A stretch of 22,809 nt of DNA from Betaproteobacteria bacterium (GTDB lineage: Bacteria; Pseudomonadota; Gammaproteobacteria; Burkholderiales; SG8-39): assembly GCA_012274205.1 (NCBI GenBank), contig JAAOZY010000489.1:1-22809 (forward strand), given 5' to 3'. Made by a program: the position numbers and the translations under genes. Below are positions 1-7,028 of the stretch, piece by piece; the first letter of the stretch is position 1; each line of letters begins with the position of its first letter. The notes beneath the pieces were generated by a model. It did no database searches and was not told the origin of the DNA. It saw only the letters and a list, made by a program, of their open reading frames with translations.

Positions 1-588
1 CAGGTGCTGGCCATCGTCAAGCACAAGCTGACCGCGCTGCACGGGCGCGGGCGCAGCGCCGGCACCGCAGCCGAGCTGAAAACCATAGAGGCGCTCATCG
101 ATCAGGCCAACAAATCGATGCGCACGCTGGCATTCCAGCTCAGCCCGCCGGTGCTGCACACCCTCGGCCTGATCCCGGCTCTGGAGTGGCTGGCCGAGGA
201 AATTGAGCGCGTCTACGGCCTGAAGGTAAGCCTGAACGACGACGGCGCCGCCAAGCCGCTGGACGAAGCTGCGCGCACCGCGCTGTTCCGCGCGGTGCGC
301 GAGCTGCTGATCAACGTCGCCAAGCACGCCAAGGCGGGCGCAGCCGAAGTCACCAGCCTGCGCGCCTCAGACCAATTGACGCTCGCCGTTTCAGACGACG
401 GCAGCGGCTTCGACTATGAACGCGCAATCGCGGTGGCGCCCGGCGCGTCCGGGTTGGGACTGATGAGCGTACGCGAACGCGTCGAGTTCATCGGCGGCGA
501 GATGCATGTAGACAGCAGTCCCGGAGCGGGCACCACTGTCACCATAGTTGCTCCGCTGCAGACCCCAGCGGAAGAGGAGGAACGATGA
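1..588 (+). CDS. NarL-type sensor histidine kinase, C-terminal part (5' end outside window)
   Basis: This is the end of a sensor kinase that autophosphorylates and passes phosphate to the response regulator encoded next to it. The frame is open from base 1, so the start and sensor domain are off the window. The first visible residues (QVLAIVKHKL) match the segment just after the H-box of the HisKA_3 dimerisation domain, so the phospho-accepting His should lie a few residues upstream. A complete HATPase_c domain follows, with an N-box (ELLINVAKHAKA, about residues 101-112), G1 box (DDGSGFD), and G2 box (GLGLMSVRERVEFIGGE). No membrane segment is visible in this part. The stop codon overlaps the next start codon (ATGA), so the two genes are translationally coupled. 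The signal sensed cannot be told from this fragment. Confidence 0.93.
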   Translation, partial: QVLAIVKHKLTALHGRGRSAGTAAELKTIEALIDQANKSMRTLAFQLSPPVLHTLGLIPALEWLAEEIERVYGLKVSLNDDGAAKPLDEAARTALFRAVRELLINVAKHAKAGAAEVTSLRASDQLTLAVSDDGSGFDYERAIAVAPGASGLGLMSVRERVEFIGGEMHVDSSPGAGTTVTIVAPLQTPAEEEER

Positions 589-1226
589 GCATACGACTGA
601 TGCTGGTGGACGACCACAAGATGCTGCGCGAGGCCCTGCGCGCGCCGCTCGAGCGCGCCGGCGACATCGAGGTCGTCGCCGAAGCCGACGACGGCCCCGC
701 TGCGATCGAGCTTGCGCGCAGCCTCGCGCTGGACGTGATCGTCATGGACATCGGCCTCGCCGGGATGAGCGGCATCGAGGCGACGCGCCGCATACTCGCG
801 CAGAACCCCACGATCAAAGTGCTTGCGCTGTCGACGTTTGCCGACCGGCGCATGGTGATGCAAATGCTGCAAGCGGGCGCCCGCGGCTACGTGGTCAAGT
901 CCGCCGGCAGCGAGGAACTGCTGCGCGGCATTCGCGCCGTGGCGCAGGGCGAGACCTATCTGTACGCCGAGGCCGCCGAAGCGGTAGTAGACAGCCTGCG
1001 CAGGAATTCGCTGAAAGGCCACCAAAGTGAAGTGCTGGGCCGGCGCGAGCGCGAGGTGCTGCAGCTTCTGGCGAGCGGCAGAAGCTCATCCCAGATCGCC
1101 GAGGCGCTGGGCATCGCGACCGGCACGGTGGAAGTGCATCGCCGCAATATCATGCGCAAGCTCGATCTGCACAATGTGGCCGACCTGACCCGATACGCGA
1201 TACGCGAGGGGCTGGCTTCGGCCTGA
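585..1226 (+). CDS. LuxR/NarL-family two-component response regulator
   Basis: This 213-residue protein is a cytoplasmic transcription factor switched by phosphorylation from the kinase just upstream. The receiver domain (about 1-120) has the acidic pair D9-D10, the phospho-acceptor D55 in VIVMDIGLAGMSG, S83 and the conserved K105 in GYVVKS. A LuxR-type helix-turn-helix (about 148-208) follows, with the usual LGRREREVLQLLASGRSSSQIAEAL and GTVEVHRRNIMRKLDL blocks, quoted here only in part of their length. Length and layout are standard for the family. The start is fixed by the ATGA overlap with the kinase gene and by the GAGGAGG just upstream (573-579). The nearest candidate target is the inverted repeat at 1277-1300, but that link is inference. 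Confidence 0.95.
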   Translation: MSIRLMLVDDHKMLREALRAPLERAGDIEVVAEADDGPAAIELARSLALDVIVMDIGLAGMSGIEATRRILAQNPTIKVLALSTFADRRMVMQMLQAGARGYVVKSAGSEELLRGIRAVAQGETYLYAEAAEAVVDSLRRNSLKGHQSEVLGRREREVLQLLASGRSSSQIAEALGIATGTVEVHRRNIMRKLDLHNVADLTRYAIREGLASA

Positions 1227-1276
1227 GGCTGCGCCCTCCATTCGCGGCGGACTGGGAAGGGATGATCCACTATCGG

Positions 1277-1300
1277 GGACTACCGTAATACCGGTAGTCC
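1277..1300. promoter_or_regulatory. Inverted repeat, candidate operator
   Basis: Two perfect 9-bp arms (GGACTACCG and CGGTAGTCC) flank a 6-nt centre TAATAC, about 50 nt after the response-regulator stop and 140 nt before the Crp/Fnr-family start. No T-run follows, so a terminator is less likely than a protein-binding site. The inner part has TAC and GTA outer edges spaced like a NarL 7-2-7 site, but the inner bases fit that consensus poorly. Confidence 0.5.
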
Positions 1301-1439
1301 AAGTTCAGCTGCGCCCGATATCCATACGCCAGCACCAACCCTACACTTGGACCAGGTTCGCCAGAACCGGCGCCGGGCTGGCCAAAACGACTCGCCATCG
1401 AACCCGCCGCTCGCGCGATCCGACAAAAGGGATGTCGCC

Positions 1440-2192
1440 ATGCAACAGATGCGCGCTTTGCAGGAAGCGCAAGCCGAGGCGCCGCCGCCCAGCGGCGCTG
1501 CGTCGCTGAGCCTGGCCGATCTCGCCGCGCTGCTCAAAATCGGACTCGACGAGGTCGGCACCGAACCCGGCGCTGGCGTCACTTTGCGCCGCGTGCAGCA
1601 GGGCATGGCCCTGTACCGCGCCGGCGATCCGTTCGGGCCCATTTACGCGATACGGTCGGGCACGTTCAAGACGGTTTTGCTCGATGCGAACGGCAGTTAC
1701 CAGGTGTTGGGCTTTCCCATGGCGGGCGACGTGCTTGGCCTGGACGGGATCGAAGCGCAGCAATACCGCACCGAGGCGGTGGCGCTCGAAGACAGCGAAG
1801 TTGCAATTATCCCGTTTCCCCGCATCGCCCACCTCAGCGGCAAGGCCGGCAAACTGCAGCAGTTCGTCTACCGCCTGCTCAGCCGCCAGCTGACGCGCGA
1901 GCACATGCAGATATGGCTGCTGGGATCGCTCGGCGCCGAGTCCAGAGTGGCAGCTTTTCTGCTGATTCTGGGAGAGCGCTACGCGCGCCTGGGCTATTCC
2001 GATACCCGCTTCAATCTGCGCATGACGCGGCTCGACCTGGTCAGTTTCCTCGGACTCACGCAGGAGACCGTCAGCCGCGCCCTGTCCAGGTTCGGCGAAA
2101 CCGGCGTAATCCAGGTGCACAACAGGGAACTGAAGATCACCGACATCGAGAAGCTGCACCAGATCGTCGCCAACGCCCGGCATTCCGGCTAG
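1440..2192 (+). CDS. Crp/Fnr-family transcriptional regulator lacking cysteines
   Basis: This 250-residue cytoplasmic DNA-binding regulator has an N-terminal cyclic-nucleotide-binding-type beta barrel (roughly 45-150, including GMALYRAGDPFGPIYAIRSG) and a long dimerisation helix. A C-terminal winged helix follows, with recognition helix TQETVSRALSRF. The E..SR pattern in that helix is the one FNR uses to read TTGAT half-sites, so an FNR-like target is likely. The protein has no cysteine at all, so it cannot hold the Fe-S cluster of true FNR. It may respond to another signal (DNR-like haem/NO, or none). I chose ATG 1440 because AAAAGGGA lies 7 nt upstream. A TTG at 1347 would add 31 residues without a good ribosome site. 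It sits behind a two-component pair and may be its target. Confidence 0.88.
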   Translation: MQQMRALQEAQAEAPPPSGAASLSLADLAALLKIGLDEVGTEPGAGVTLRRVQQGMALYRAGDPFGPIYAIRSGTFKTVLLDANGSYQVLGFPMAGDVLGLDGIEAQQYRTEAVALEDSEVAIIPFPRIAHLSGKAGKLQQFVYRLLSRQLTREHMQIWLLGSLGAESRVAAFLLILGERYARLGYSDTRFNLRMTRLDLVSFLGLTQETVSRALSRFGETGVIQVHNRELKITDIEKLHQIVANARHSG

Positions 2193-2513
2193 GCCCCCGC
2201 CGCGGAACGCGCAACTCCCGGCGAACCCGGGTTATCCCGTTCCCGCCCCCTTGCAATCCAGCGGCTACGCCACGGCCTGCGCGCATGCCGCTGCAATGCC
2301 GGCCCGGGCAAGTGCGCAGAGTTTGACCAAACGCACGACCGCCCGCCCGCACCGGGCTAAATTTACGCTCTGCATGGACCACAGGTAGAGCGGGACGGTG
2401 CCGGTGGACCGCGTCAGCACTGCGCGCGGCGGGCACGGCGAAGGAAATCCCGATGATGGACCGTCGACCGCGGACCCGACGGCCGCCAGCGTGCGCTGCA
2501 TAGAGATACGCGC
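2193..2513. other. Gene-free stretch between the Crp/Fnr gene and the hydrolase-like gene
   Basis: No convincing reading frame lies here. A short palindrome GTTTGACCAAAC is at 2321-2332, nested within a looser GTGCG/CGCAC pair (2312-2336). A weak CCCGG/CCGGG hairpin (2217-2231) without a T-run follows the Crp/Fnr stop. I see no clear promoter hexamers. Confidence 0.4.
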
Positions 2514-3182
2514 TTGATCGAATTCAGCTACACCAGCGAACCGGTGCTCATCGCGTGGGGCAATGCCTGCATGGCCGCGGTGCTGGAACTGCCGCGCAGT
2601 CCCTGCGGCATCGTGCTGGTTCGCGACGAGGGCGGCGCGCGCCGCGGCTATCTCGCCGCCGAATTTCGGCGCGCCGGGCTGGCGACGCTGCTGATCGCAG
2701 CGCACGCGCCGGAACGGGATCATGGCGACACGCAGCAAACCGGCATAGCACAGCTGTGCGCGCAGCTGGCTGCAGCAGCGGACTGGCTCGCGGCACAGCC
2801 CGAAACGATGCATCTCGCGCTGGGCTTGCACGGCAGCGGCGACGGCGGCGCCGCTGCGTTGCTGCTCGCCGCATCCCGTCCGGGGCAGGTGGCCGCAGTG
2901 GTCATGCGCGGCGGCAGGCCGGATCTCGCCGGCGACGATGCCCTGGCGCGGGTGCGCACACCGACCTTGCTGATCGTGGGCGAGCAGGACGGTCCGGTCA
3001 TCGAGTACAACCGCCGCGCGTTGGCGCAACTGCACTGCGAAAAGGACCTCGCGATACTGCGCGGCAGCACCGATGCGAACAAATCGCCGCGCACGCTGGG
3101 CGAACCTGCGCGGCTGGCGGCACGCTGGTTCAGGGGGTATTTCGGCGGCGGCGCGCGCCCCGCCGGTGGACCCGTGGAGTAG
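2514..3182 (+). CDS. Dienelactone-hydrolase-like alpha/beta protein, probably catalytically dead
   Basis: This 222-residue protein looks like the alpha/beta-hydrolase family often annotated as dienelactone hydrolase. Landmarks are GIVLVRDEGG near residues 32-41, the nucleophile-elbow region LGLHGSGDGGAAAL (103-116), RGGRPDLAG (132-140), TPTLLIVGEQDGPVIEYNRRA (149-169, acid D159) and a final PARLAARWF. In the family as I recall it, the elbow reads GxFGASTG and the His lies in GATHLFEEPG. Here the elbow reads GLHGSGDG, putting Gly at the nucleophile position with Ser one place early, and the His segment reads GSTDANKSP with Asp for His. The protein may therefore be a pseudoenzyme. The start is TTG 2514; the ribosome site is weak, so the start is uncertain. 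It converges on the GH57 gene with only 8 nt between stops. Confidence 0.78.
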   Translation: MIEFSYTSEPVLIAWGNACMAAVLELPRSPCGIVLVRDEGGARRGYLAAEFRRAGLATLLIAAHAPERDHGDTQQTGIAQLCAQLAAAADWLAAQPETMHLALGLHGSGDGGAAALLLAASRPGQVAAVVMRGGRPDLAGDDALARVRTPTLLIVGEQDGPVIEYNRRALAQLHCEKDLAILRGSTDANKSPRTLGEPARLAARWFRGYFGGGARPAGGPVE

Positions 3183-3190
3183 CGCGCGCT

Positions 3191-4930
3191 TCAGCCGGCA
3201 GCGCCGCCCCGGCGCATGCTGCCGCCGCCCTCGGGCGCGCCGCGGCCGTGGGAAATGGCGACGCCCAGCGCCGCCGGCGCCTGCAGGTCAAGCAGATGAT
3301 AGAGATGCGCGAGCTTGGCGCGGAACAGCCGGTCGAAGCTCGTCACGGACGCTTCCAGATTGTATTCGCCGAGCCACCAGAACCAGTCCGAACCTTCGCA
3401 GTCGGCCAGCTGCCGCTGCGCCGCGCTGCGCCGCGCGGTATCCAGGTGCCCGCTGGCGCAGATCAGGTCGAAACTCTGTTTGGCGGCGCACAAGAGGTCC
3501 CAGGCGCGGTTCTTGTCGGCAGATCCGATCCAGGTGGCGAAGTTGCCGCAGACCCAGCTCCCGGCGACCAGCCGCTCCAGCCGATGCGAAGCCGCCGCGG
3601 ACGCGCCGGAAGATGCCGCGCGTTCGCCCGAATCTTCGCGCAGTAACGCGGCGTAGGTGCTGGGACGAATAGACGCATGCGCTTGCAGCGTCTGGTACAG
3701 CGAACTCAGGAAATAGTAGCCGTTGTAGGGGTAGTGCTCCCAGGCGTTTTCGCCGTCCAGGATCACGCTCACCAGCGGCCGCTCGCCCTGCGCCGCCTGG
3801 GCCGCGATGCTTTCCAGCTCGCTGACGAAATTCGCCGTCGCGTCGCTGCCGTGCCATTTCTGGTACTCGAATCCGATCCGGTCCGACAGCCGGTCGTCGC
3901 GGAAGAACAGCGCCAGATCCGGCGCAGCGTCCATCCGGTAGGGGCGATAAAGATAGCGCGCGCGCGGTTCGCCGCCGCGCCCTGCCGCGGCCAGGCTGTT
4001 GGCAAGCACCTGCTCGCCGCTCGCAATCCAGCCGAGCGCATTGCCGCCGAGCACGCGCAACAGCGCTTCGGATACCGAACCTTCAGCCGGCCACAGGCCG
4101 CGCGGCGCGGCGCCGAAGCGGCGCGCATGGCTGTCCAGCGCCGAATGCAGCTGGGTCAGCACGCGCGCGCGGCCGCCCGGATAGCCCGACGATTCGGGCA
4201 GCGGCGCGTCCGGCATGGCCTCGCGCGCAGACTGGAAATCGAGCAGCAGCGGCGCCAGCGGATGGTAGTGCGGTGTGGTCGAAAGTTCGATGCGCCCGCT
4301 GCTTGCCAGTTGCGCGTAGCGGCCGATCACGGCGCACACCAATTCGCCGATGAGCGCAAACAATTCCTGGCGCTGCTGCTGCGCGAATTGTTCGCCGGTT
4401 GCGATCAGCCGCGGCACCAGCTCGTATTCGCGCCGCACCGTCTCGCCGGTCCAGGCAAGATGGAACCAGGTCACCACGTCGTAATAGAACTGGTCCGACA
4501 GGTAGGCCGGCACCGCCTGCCCCTGCGCTTCCAGCGTGCGCCACAGTTCGTACAGGCGCTTGTATGGCGGATAGTGCTGGATCACATGCACGCTGGCGGG
4601 ATGCAGGCAGCGCTCTGCGATAAGCGCGCGCTCGGGCGCAGTCAGCGGCTGCGCCGCGTCGCGCACCAGCAGGCGCAGCAGCGGGTCGCGCAGCTTTCCG
4701 CTTTCGAACTGGCCGGCATAGTCTTCGATCTGGTCGAGCAGCACCGGCACCCAGTTGACCACCGCGCGCATGCCAGGCTGCTGCTCCAGGTGCCAGGCCA
4801 TGTCGGTGTAGTCCTTGATCGCGTGCAGGTACACCCAGGGCAGGACGAATTCGCCGCTTGCATGGTCGCGGTAGTCCGGCTGGTGCATGTGCCAGACCAG
4901 CACGAGGTCGAGGGAGGGAGCGCGATTCAT
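3191..4930 (-). CDS. Glycoside hydrolase family 57 protein (COG1449 type)
   Basis: This 579-residue enzyme probably hydrolyses or transfers alpha-glucan chains in the cytoplasm. The N-terminal LVWHMHQPDYRD (10-22) is the first conserved GH57 region. The nucleophile Glu is likely E283 in GLWPAEGSVSE, and the acid/base Asp is likely D345 in FFRDDRLSDRIGF. ILDGENAWEHYPYNGYYF (390-407) is another family hallmark. No signal peptide is present. It is the last gene of a DUF2934-glgC-GH57 run, which ties it to glycogen metabolism. The exact activity (amylase, glucanotransferase or branching) cannot be read from sequence, but COG1449 members differ from the characterised GH57 branching enzymes (COG1543). 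The gap to glgC is 156 nt. The start is ATG 4930; it lacks a strong ribosome site. Confidence 0.9.
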   Translation of the reverse strand: MNRAPSLDLVLVWHMHQPDYRDHASGEFVLPWVYLHAIKDYTDMAWHLEQQPGMRAVVNWVPVLLDQIEDYAGQFESGKLRDPLLRLLVRDAAQPLTAPERALIAERCLHPASVHVIQHYPPYKRLYELWRTLEAQGQAVPAYLSDQFYYDVVTWFHLAWTGETVRREYELVPRLIATGEQFAQQQRQELFALIGELVCAVIGRYAQLASSGRIELSTTPHYHPLAPLLLDFQSAREAMPDAPLPESSGYPGGRARVLTQLHSALDSHARRFGAAPRGLWPAEGSVSEALLRVLGGNALGWIASGEQVLANSLAAAGRGGEPRARYLYRPYRMDAAPDLALFFRDDRLSDRIGFEYQKWHGSDATANFVSELESIAAQAAQGERPLVSVILDGENAWEHYPYNGYYFLSSLYQTLQAHASIRPSTYAALLREDSGERAASSGASAAASHRLERLVAGSWVCGNFATWIGSADKNRAWDLLCAAKQSFDLICASGHLDTARRSAAQRQLADCEGSDWFWWLGEYNLEASVTSFDRLFRAKLAHLYHLLDLQAPAALGVAISHGRGAPEGGGSMRRGGAAG

Positions 4931-5086
4931 CGGCGCTGCGCCGCGGCGGTATCGACCGGGCCGCGGGTGCCCGGAACTGCATGCTGCTGATGCCTCAATG
5001 CCAACGCCTCCGGCCGTGGAAATTTGTCGGGCGCTGCCCGCATGCGCAGGATGGCGGCGCTCGCCGCCCGCGCCTCTGCGATGCGC

Positions 5087-6439
5087 CTAACGCAGGTGGT
5101 GCACGCGTTGGCCCAGGCTTTCCGGGACGATTACCGTAATTCCGCGCTCGGTGACGTGAAAGCGCTTGCGATCGGCCTCGGCATCCACGCCCGCGCTCAG
5201 CCCGTCAGGCAAGCGGCAGCGCTTGTCCACGATCGCGCGCCGCAGGGTTACATTATTGCCTATTTCGACGTTGGACAGGATGACGCTGTCCTCGATGTAG
5301 CAAAAGTCCTGCACGCGCACGTTGGAGAACAGCACGGAACGCCGCACGGTCGAACCGCTGATGATGCAGCCGCCCGATACCAGCGAATCGACCGCCATGC
5401 CGCGCCTGCCCTCGTCATCGAACACGAATTTTGCCGGCGGCAGCTGTTCCTGGTAAGTCCAGATCGGCCAGTCCACGTCGTAGAGATTGAGGTCGGGCAC
5501 CACCCGCGTCAGTTCCATGTTGGACTCCCAGTAGGCGTCGAGCGTGCCCACGTCGCGCCAATAGGGCGCGCCGTTGTTCACGTTGACGCAACTGTCCTGG
5601 AAGCGGTGCGCATGCACATGCTCGCCGGATCCGACCAGCCAGGGGATGATGTCCTTGCCGAAGTCGTGGGTGGAGGCGCCGTCCTCGGCATCCCGGATCA
5701 GTTGTTCGTACAGGAAAGCCTCGCCGAACACATAGATGCCCATGCTCGCGAGTACGCGGTCGGTGCACCCCGGCATCGGCATCGCCTGGGCCGGCTTCTC
5801 GTCGAAGGCGCTGACGCGCCGGTTCGCATCGACCGTCATCACGCCGAACTGGTGCGCGTGGGCCAGCGGCACATCGATGCAGGCCACGGTCAGGACCGCT
5901 CCGCTGGCCGCATGATCGGCGAGCATGCGTGCGTAGTCCATCTTGTAGACATGGTCCCCGGCCAGGATCAGCACGAATTTCCTGCGGTGCCGGCGCAGGA
6001 TGTCGATGTTCTGATAAACCGCGTCCGCGGTGCCGCGGTACCAGTCGGCAGTGACGCGCTGCTGCGCCGGCAGCAATTCGACGAATTCGTCGAAACGGCC
6101 GTCGAGGAAACTCCAGCCGCGCTGCACGTGCCGAATCAGGCTTTGCGCCTTGTACTGGGTGCAGACGCCGATGCGCCGGATGCCCGAGTTGACGCAATTT
6201 GACAGTGCGAAATCGATGACGCGGAACTTGCCGCCGAATGGCACTGCCGGCTTGGCGCGCCAGTCGGTGAGCTCGGCCAGGCGCGAGCCGCGCCCGCCCG
6301 CGAGAATGAGGGCAAGCGTGTCATGTGCAAGGTCTCTGTATTCGATCAGCTGCGGCGTGCCCGCCCCGCGTTCGCCTGCCAGGCCGCTCTCGTCGAAGCC
6401 GTTCATGTGAGCCTTGATGCCGGATTCGATCGGGTTCAT
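5087..6439 (-). CDS. glgC: Glucose-1-phosphate adenylyltransferase
   Basis: This enzyme makes ADP-glucose and pyrophosphate from ATP and glucose-1-phosphate, the committed step of bacterial glycogen synthesis. The 450-residue protein has the nucleotidyltransferase signature LALILAGGRGSRL near residue 42, followed by KPAVPFGGKFRVIDFALSN with the substrate Lys. It also has WYRGTADAVYQN, LAGDHVYKMDY with the metal-binding Asp, and DVGTLDAYWESNMEL. The C-terminal left-handed beta-helix carries hexapeptide repeats (SGGCIISGSTVRRSVLFSN region) and allosteric sites. Length is slightly above the usual 420-430 because of a short N-terminal extension; a second in-frame ATG lies at 6406. It lies 57 nt downstream of the DUF2934 gene and upstream of the GH57 gene. 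Confidence 0.97.
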   Translation of the reverse strand: MNPIESGIKAHMNGFDESGLAGERGAGTPQLIEYRDLAHDTLALILAGGRGSRLAELTDWRAKPAVPFGGKFRVIDFALSNCVNSGIRRIGVCTQYKAQSLIRHVQRGWSFLDGRFDEFVELLPAQQRVTADWYRGTADAVYQNIDILRRHRRKFVLILAGDHVYKMDYARMLADHAASGAVLTVACIDVPLAHAHQFGVMTVDANRRVSAFDEKPAQAMPMPGCTDRVLASMGIYVFGEAFLYEQLIRDAEDGASTHDFGKDIIPWLVGSGEHVHAHRFQDSCVNVNNGAPYWRDVGTLDAYWESNMELTRVVPDLNLYDVDWPIWTYQEQLPPAKFVFDDEGRRGMAVDSLVSGGCIISGSTVRRSVLFSNVRVQDFCYIEDSVILSNVEIGNNVTLRRAIVDKRCRLPDGLSAGVDAEADRKRFHVTERGITVIVPESLGQRVHHLR

Positions 6440-6496
6440 CGGTATCCCGCCTTGACCGCCGCTCTGGCGATCGCCCTATGCCGCGGCGATTGCGCG

Positions 6497-6778
6497 CTAT
6501 CTGTCGCCTATCAGCCGCTTTACTTCGGCCTCGGCTTCGACCCAGTCCTGCAGTTCATAGCCCGGTGCAAAACCGCGCCTTTCCGCGCGGAAATACGCAG
6601 CCTGCGCAATCAGCTTGTCGCGCTCCTGCGCATTCAGCGCCGGGGACGAAGCCGCCTGCGGTTTCGGGTTGCCCTGTTTGGGCTTCGGTGCGGCCACCGG
6701 TGCGCGTGCCACCTTCGGCGTCAGCGCCGTTTTCGCCGCTGCCTTGGCTTTCGGTGTGCCTGCTTTTGGCGTTGCCAT
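6497..6778 (-). CDS. DUF2934 protein with Ala/Lys/Pro-rich N-terminal tail
   Basis: This small soluble protein (93 residues) has two parts. Residues 1 to about 48 form a basic Ala/Lys/Pro-rich tail (MATPKAGTPKAKAAAK and onwards) that looks disordered. Residues 51-93 match DUF2934 (RDKLIAQAAYFRAERRGF, then DWVEAEAEV). The function of DUF2934 is unknown; it often occurs with small stress or glycogen genes. I chose ATG 6778 over a TTG two codons upstream because GGAGG lies 6 nt before it. It heads a probable operon with glgC (57-nt gap) and the GH57 gene, which suggests a role near glycogen synthesis, but that is inference. Confidence 0.85.
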   Translation of the reverse strand: MATPKAGTPKAKAAAKTALTPKVARAPVAAPKPKQGNPKPQAASSPALNAQERDKLIAQAAYFRAERRGFAPGYELQDWVEAEAEVKRLIGDR

Positions 6779-6843
6779 GATCAACCTCCTGCGCTCGAGT
6801 CGACCTGCTCAACTAGAGCATAATCGCCGACCTTGAATCCGCC

Positions 6844-6857
6844 TTGACAATTATCAC
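6844..6857. promoter_or_regulatory. Fnr-type box candidate in the divergent DUF2934-glgC / glgA promoter region
   Basis: TTGAC-AATT-ATCAC matches 8 of 10 bases of the Fnr half-site consensus TTGAT-N4-ATCAA. It sits about 66 nt before the DUF2934 start and about 170 nt before the glgA start. The same bases include TTGACA, which could also be a sigma-70 -35, but I find no good -10 at the right spacing. A regulator with an FNR-type recognition helix is encoded at 1440-2192. Confidence 0.35.
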
Positions 6858-7028
6858 GCCGGCCTGCGCGGGATTGTCCTGCGAAATTATTACAGTTTGT
6901 TTGCCGCACAGGGCACACGGCGTGAAGCGAAGCGCCTGCCGCACCACATAGGCTTGGCCCGGAATCCGAAGCCCTGCTAACATCGGACGTATCAGCGCAG
7001 CCGTTCTGCGGCGCAGCAAACCGGATCC

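Noticed and set aside
2555..3646. Arg/Ala-rich + strand frame spanning the hydrolase and the GH57 3' end
   Set aside because: It crosses two convergent genes in another frame and has biased, non-protein-like composition.
3677..4990. Long + strand open frame opposite the GH57 gene
   Set aside because: The GH57 motifs are on the - strand and the antisense frame is only a high-GC shadow.
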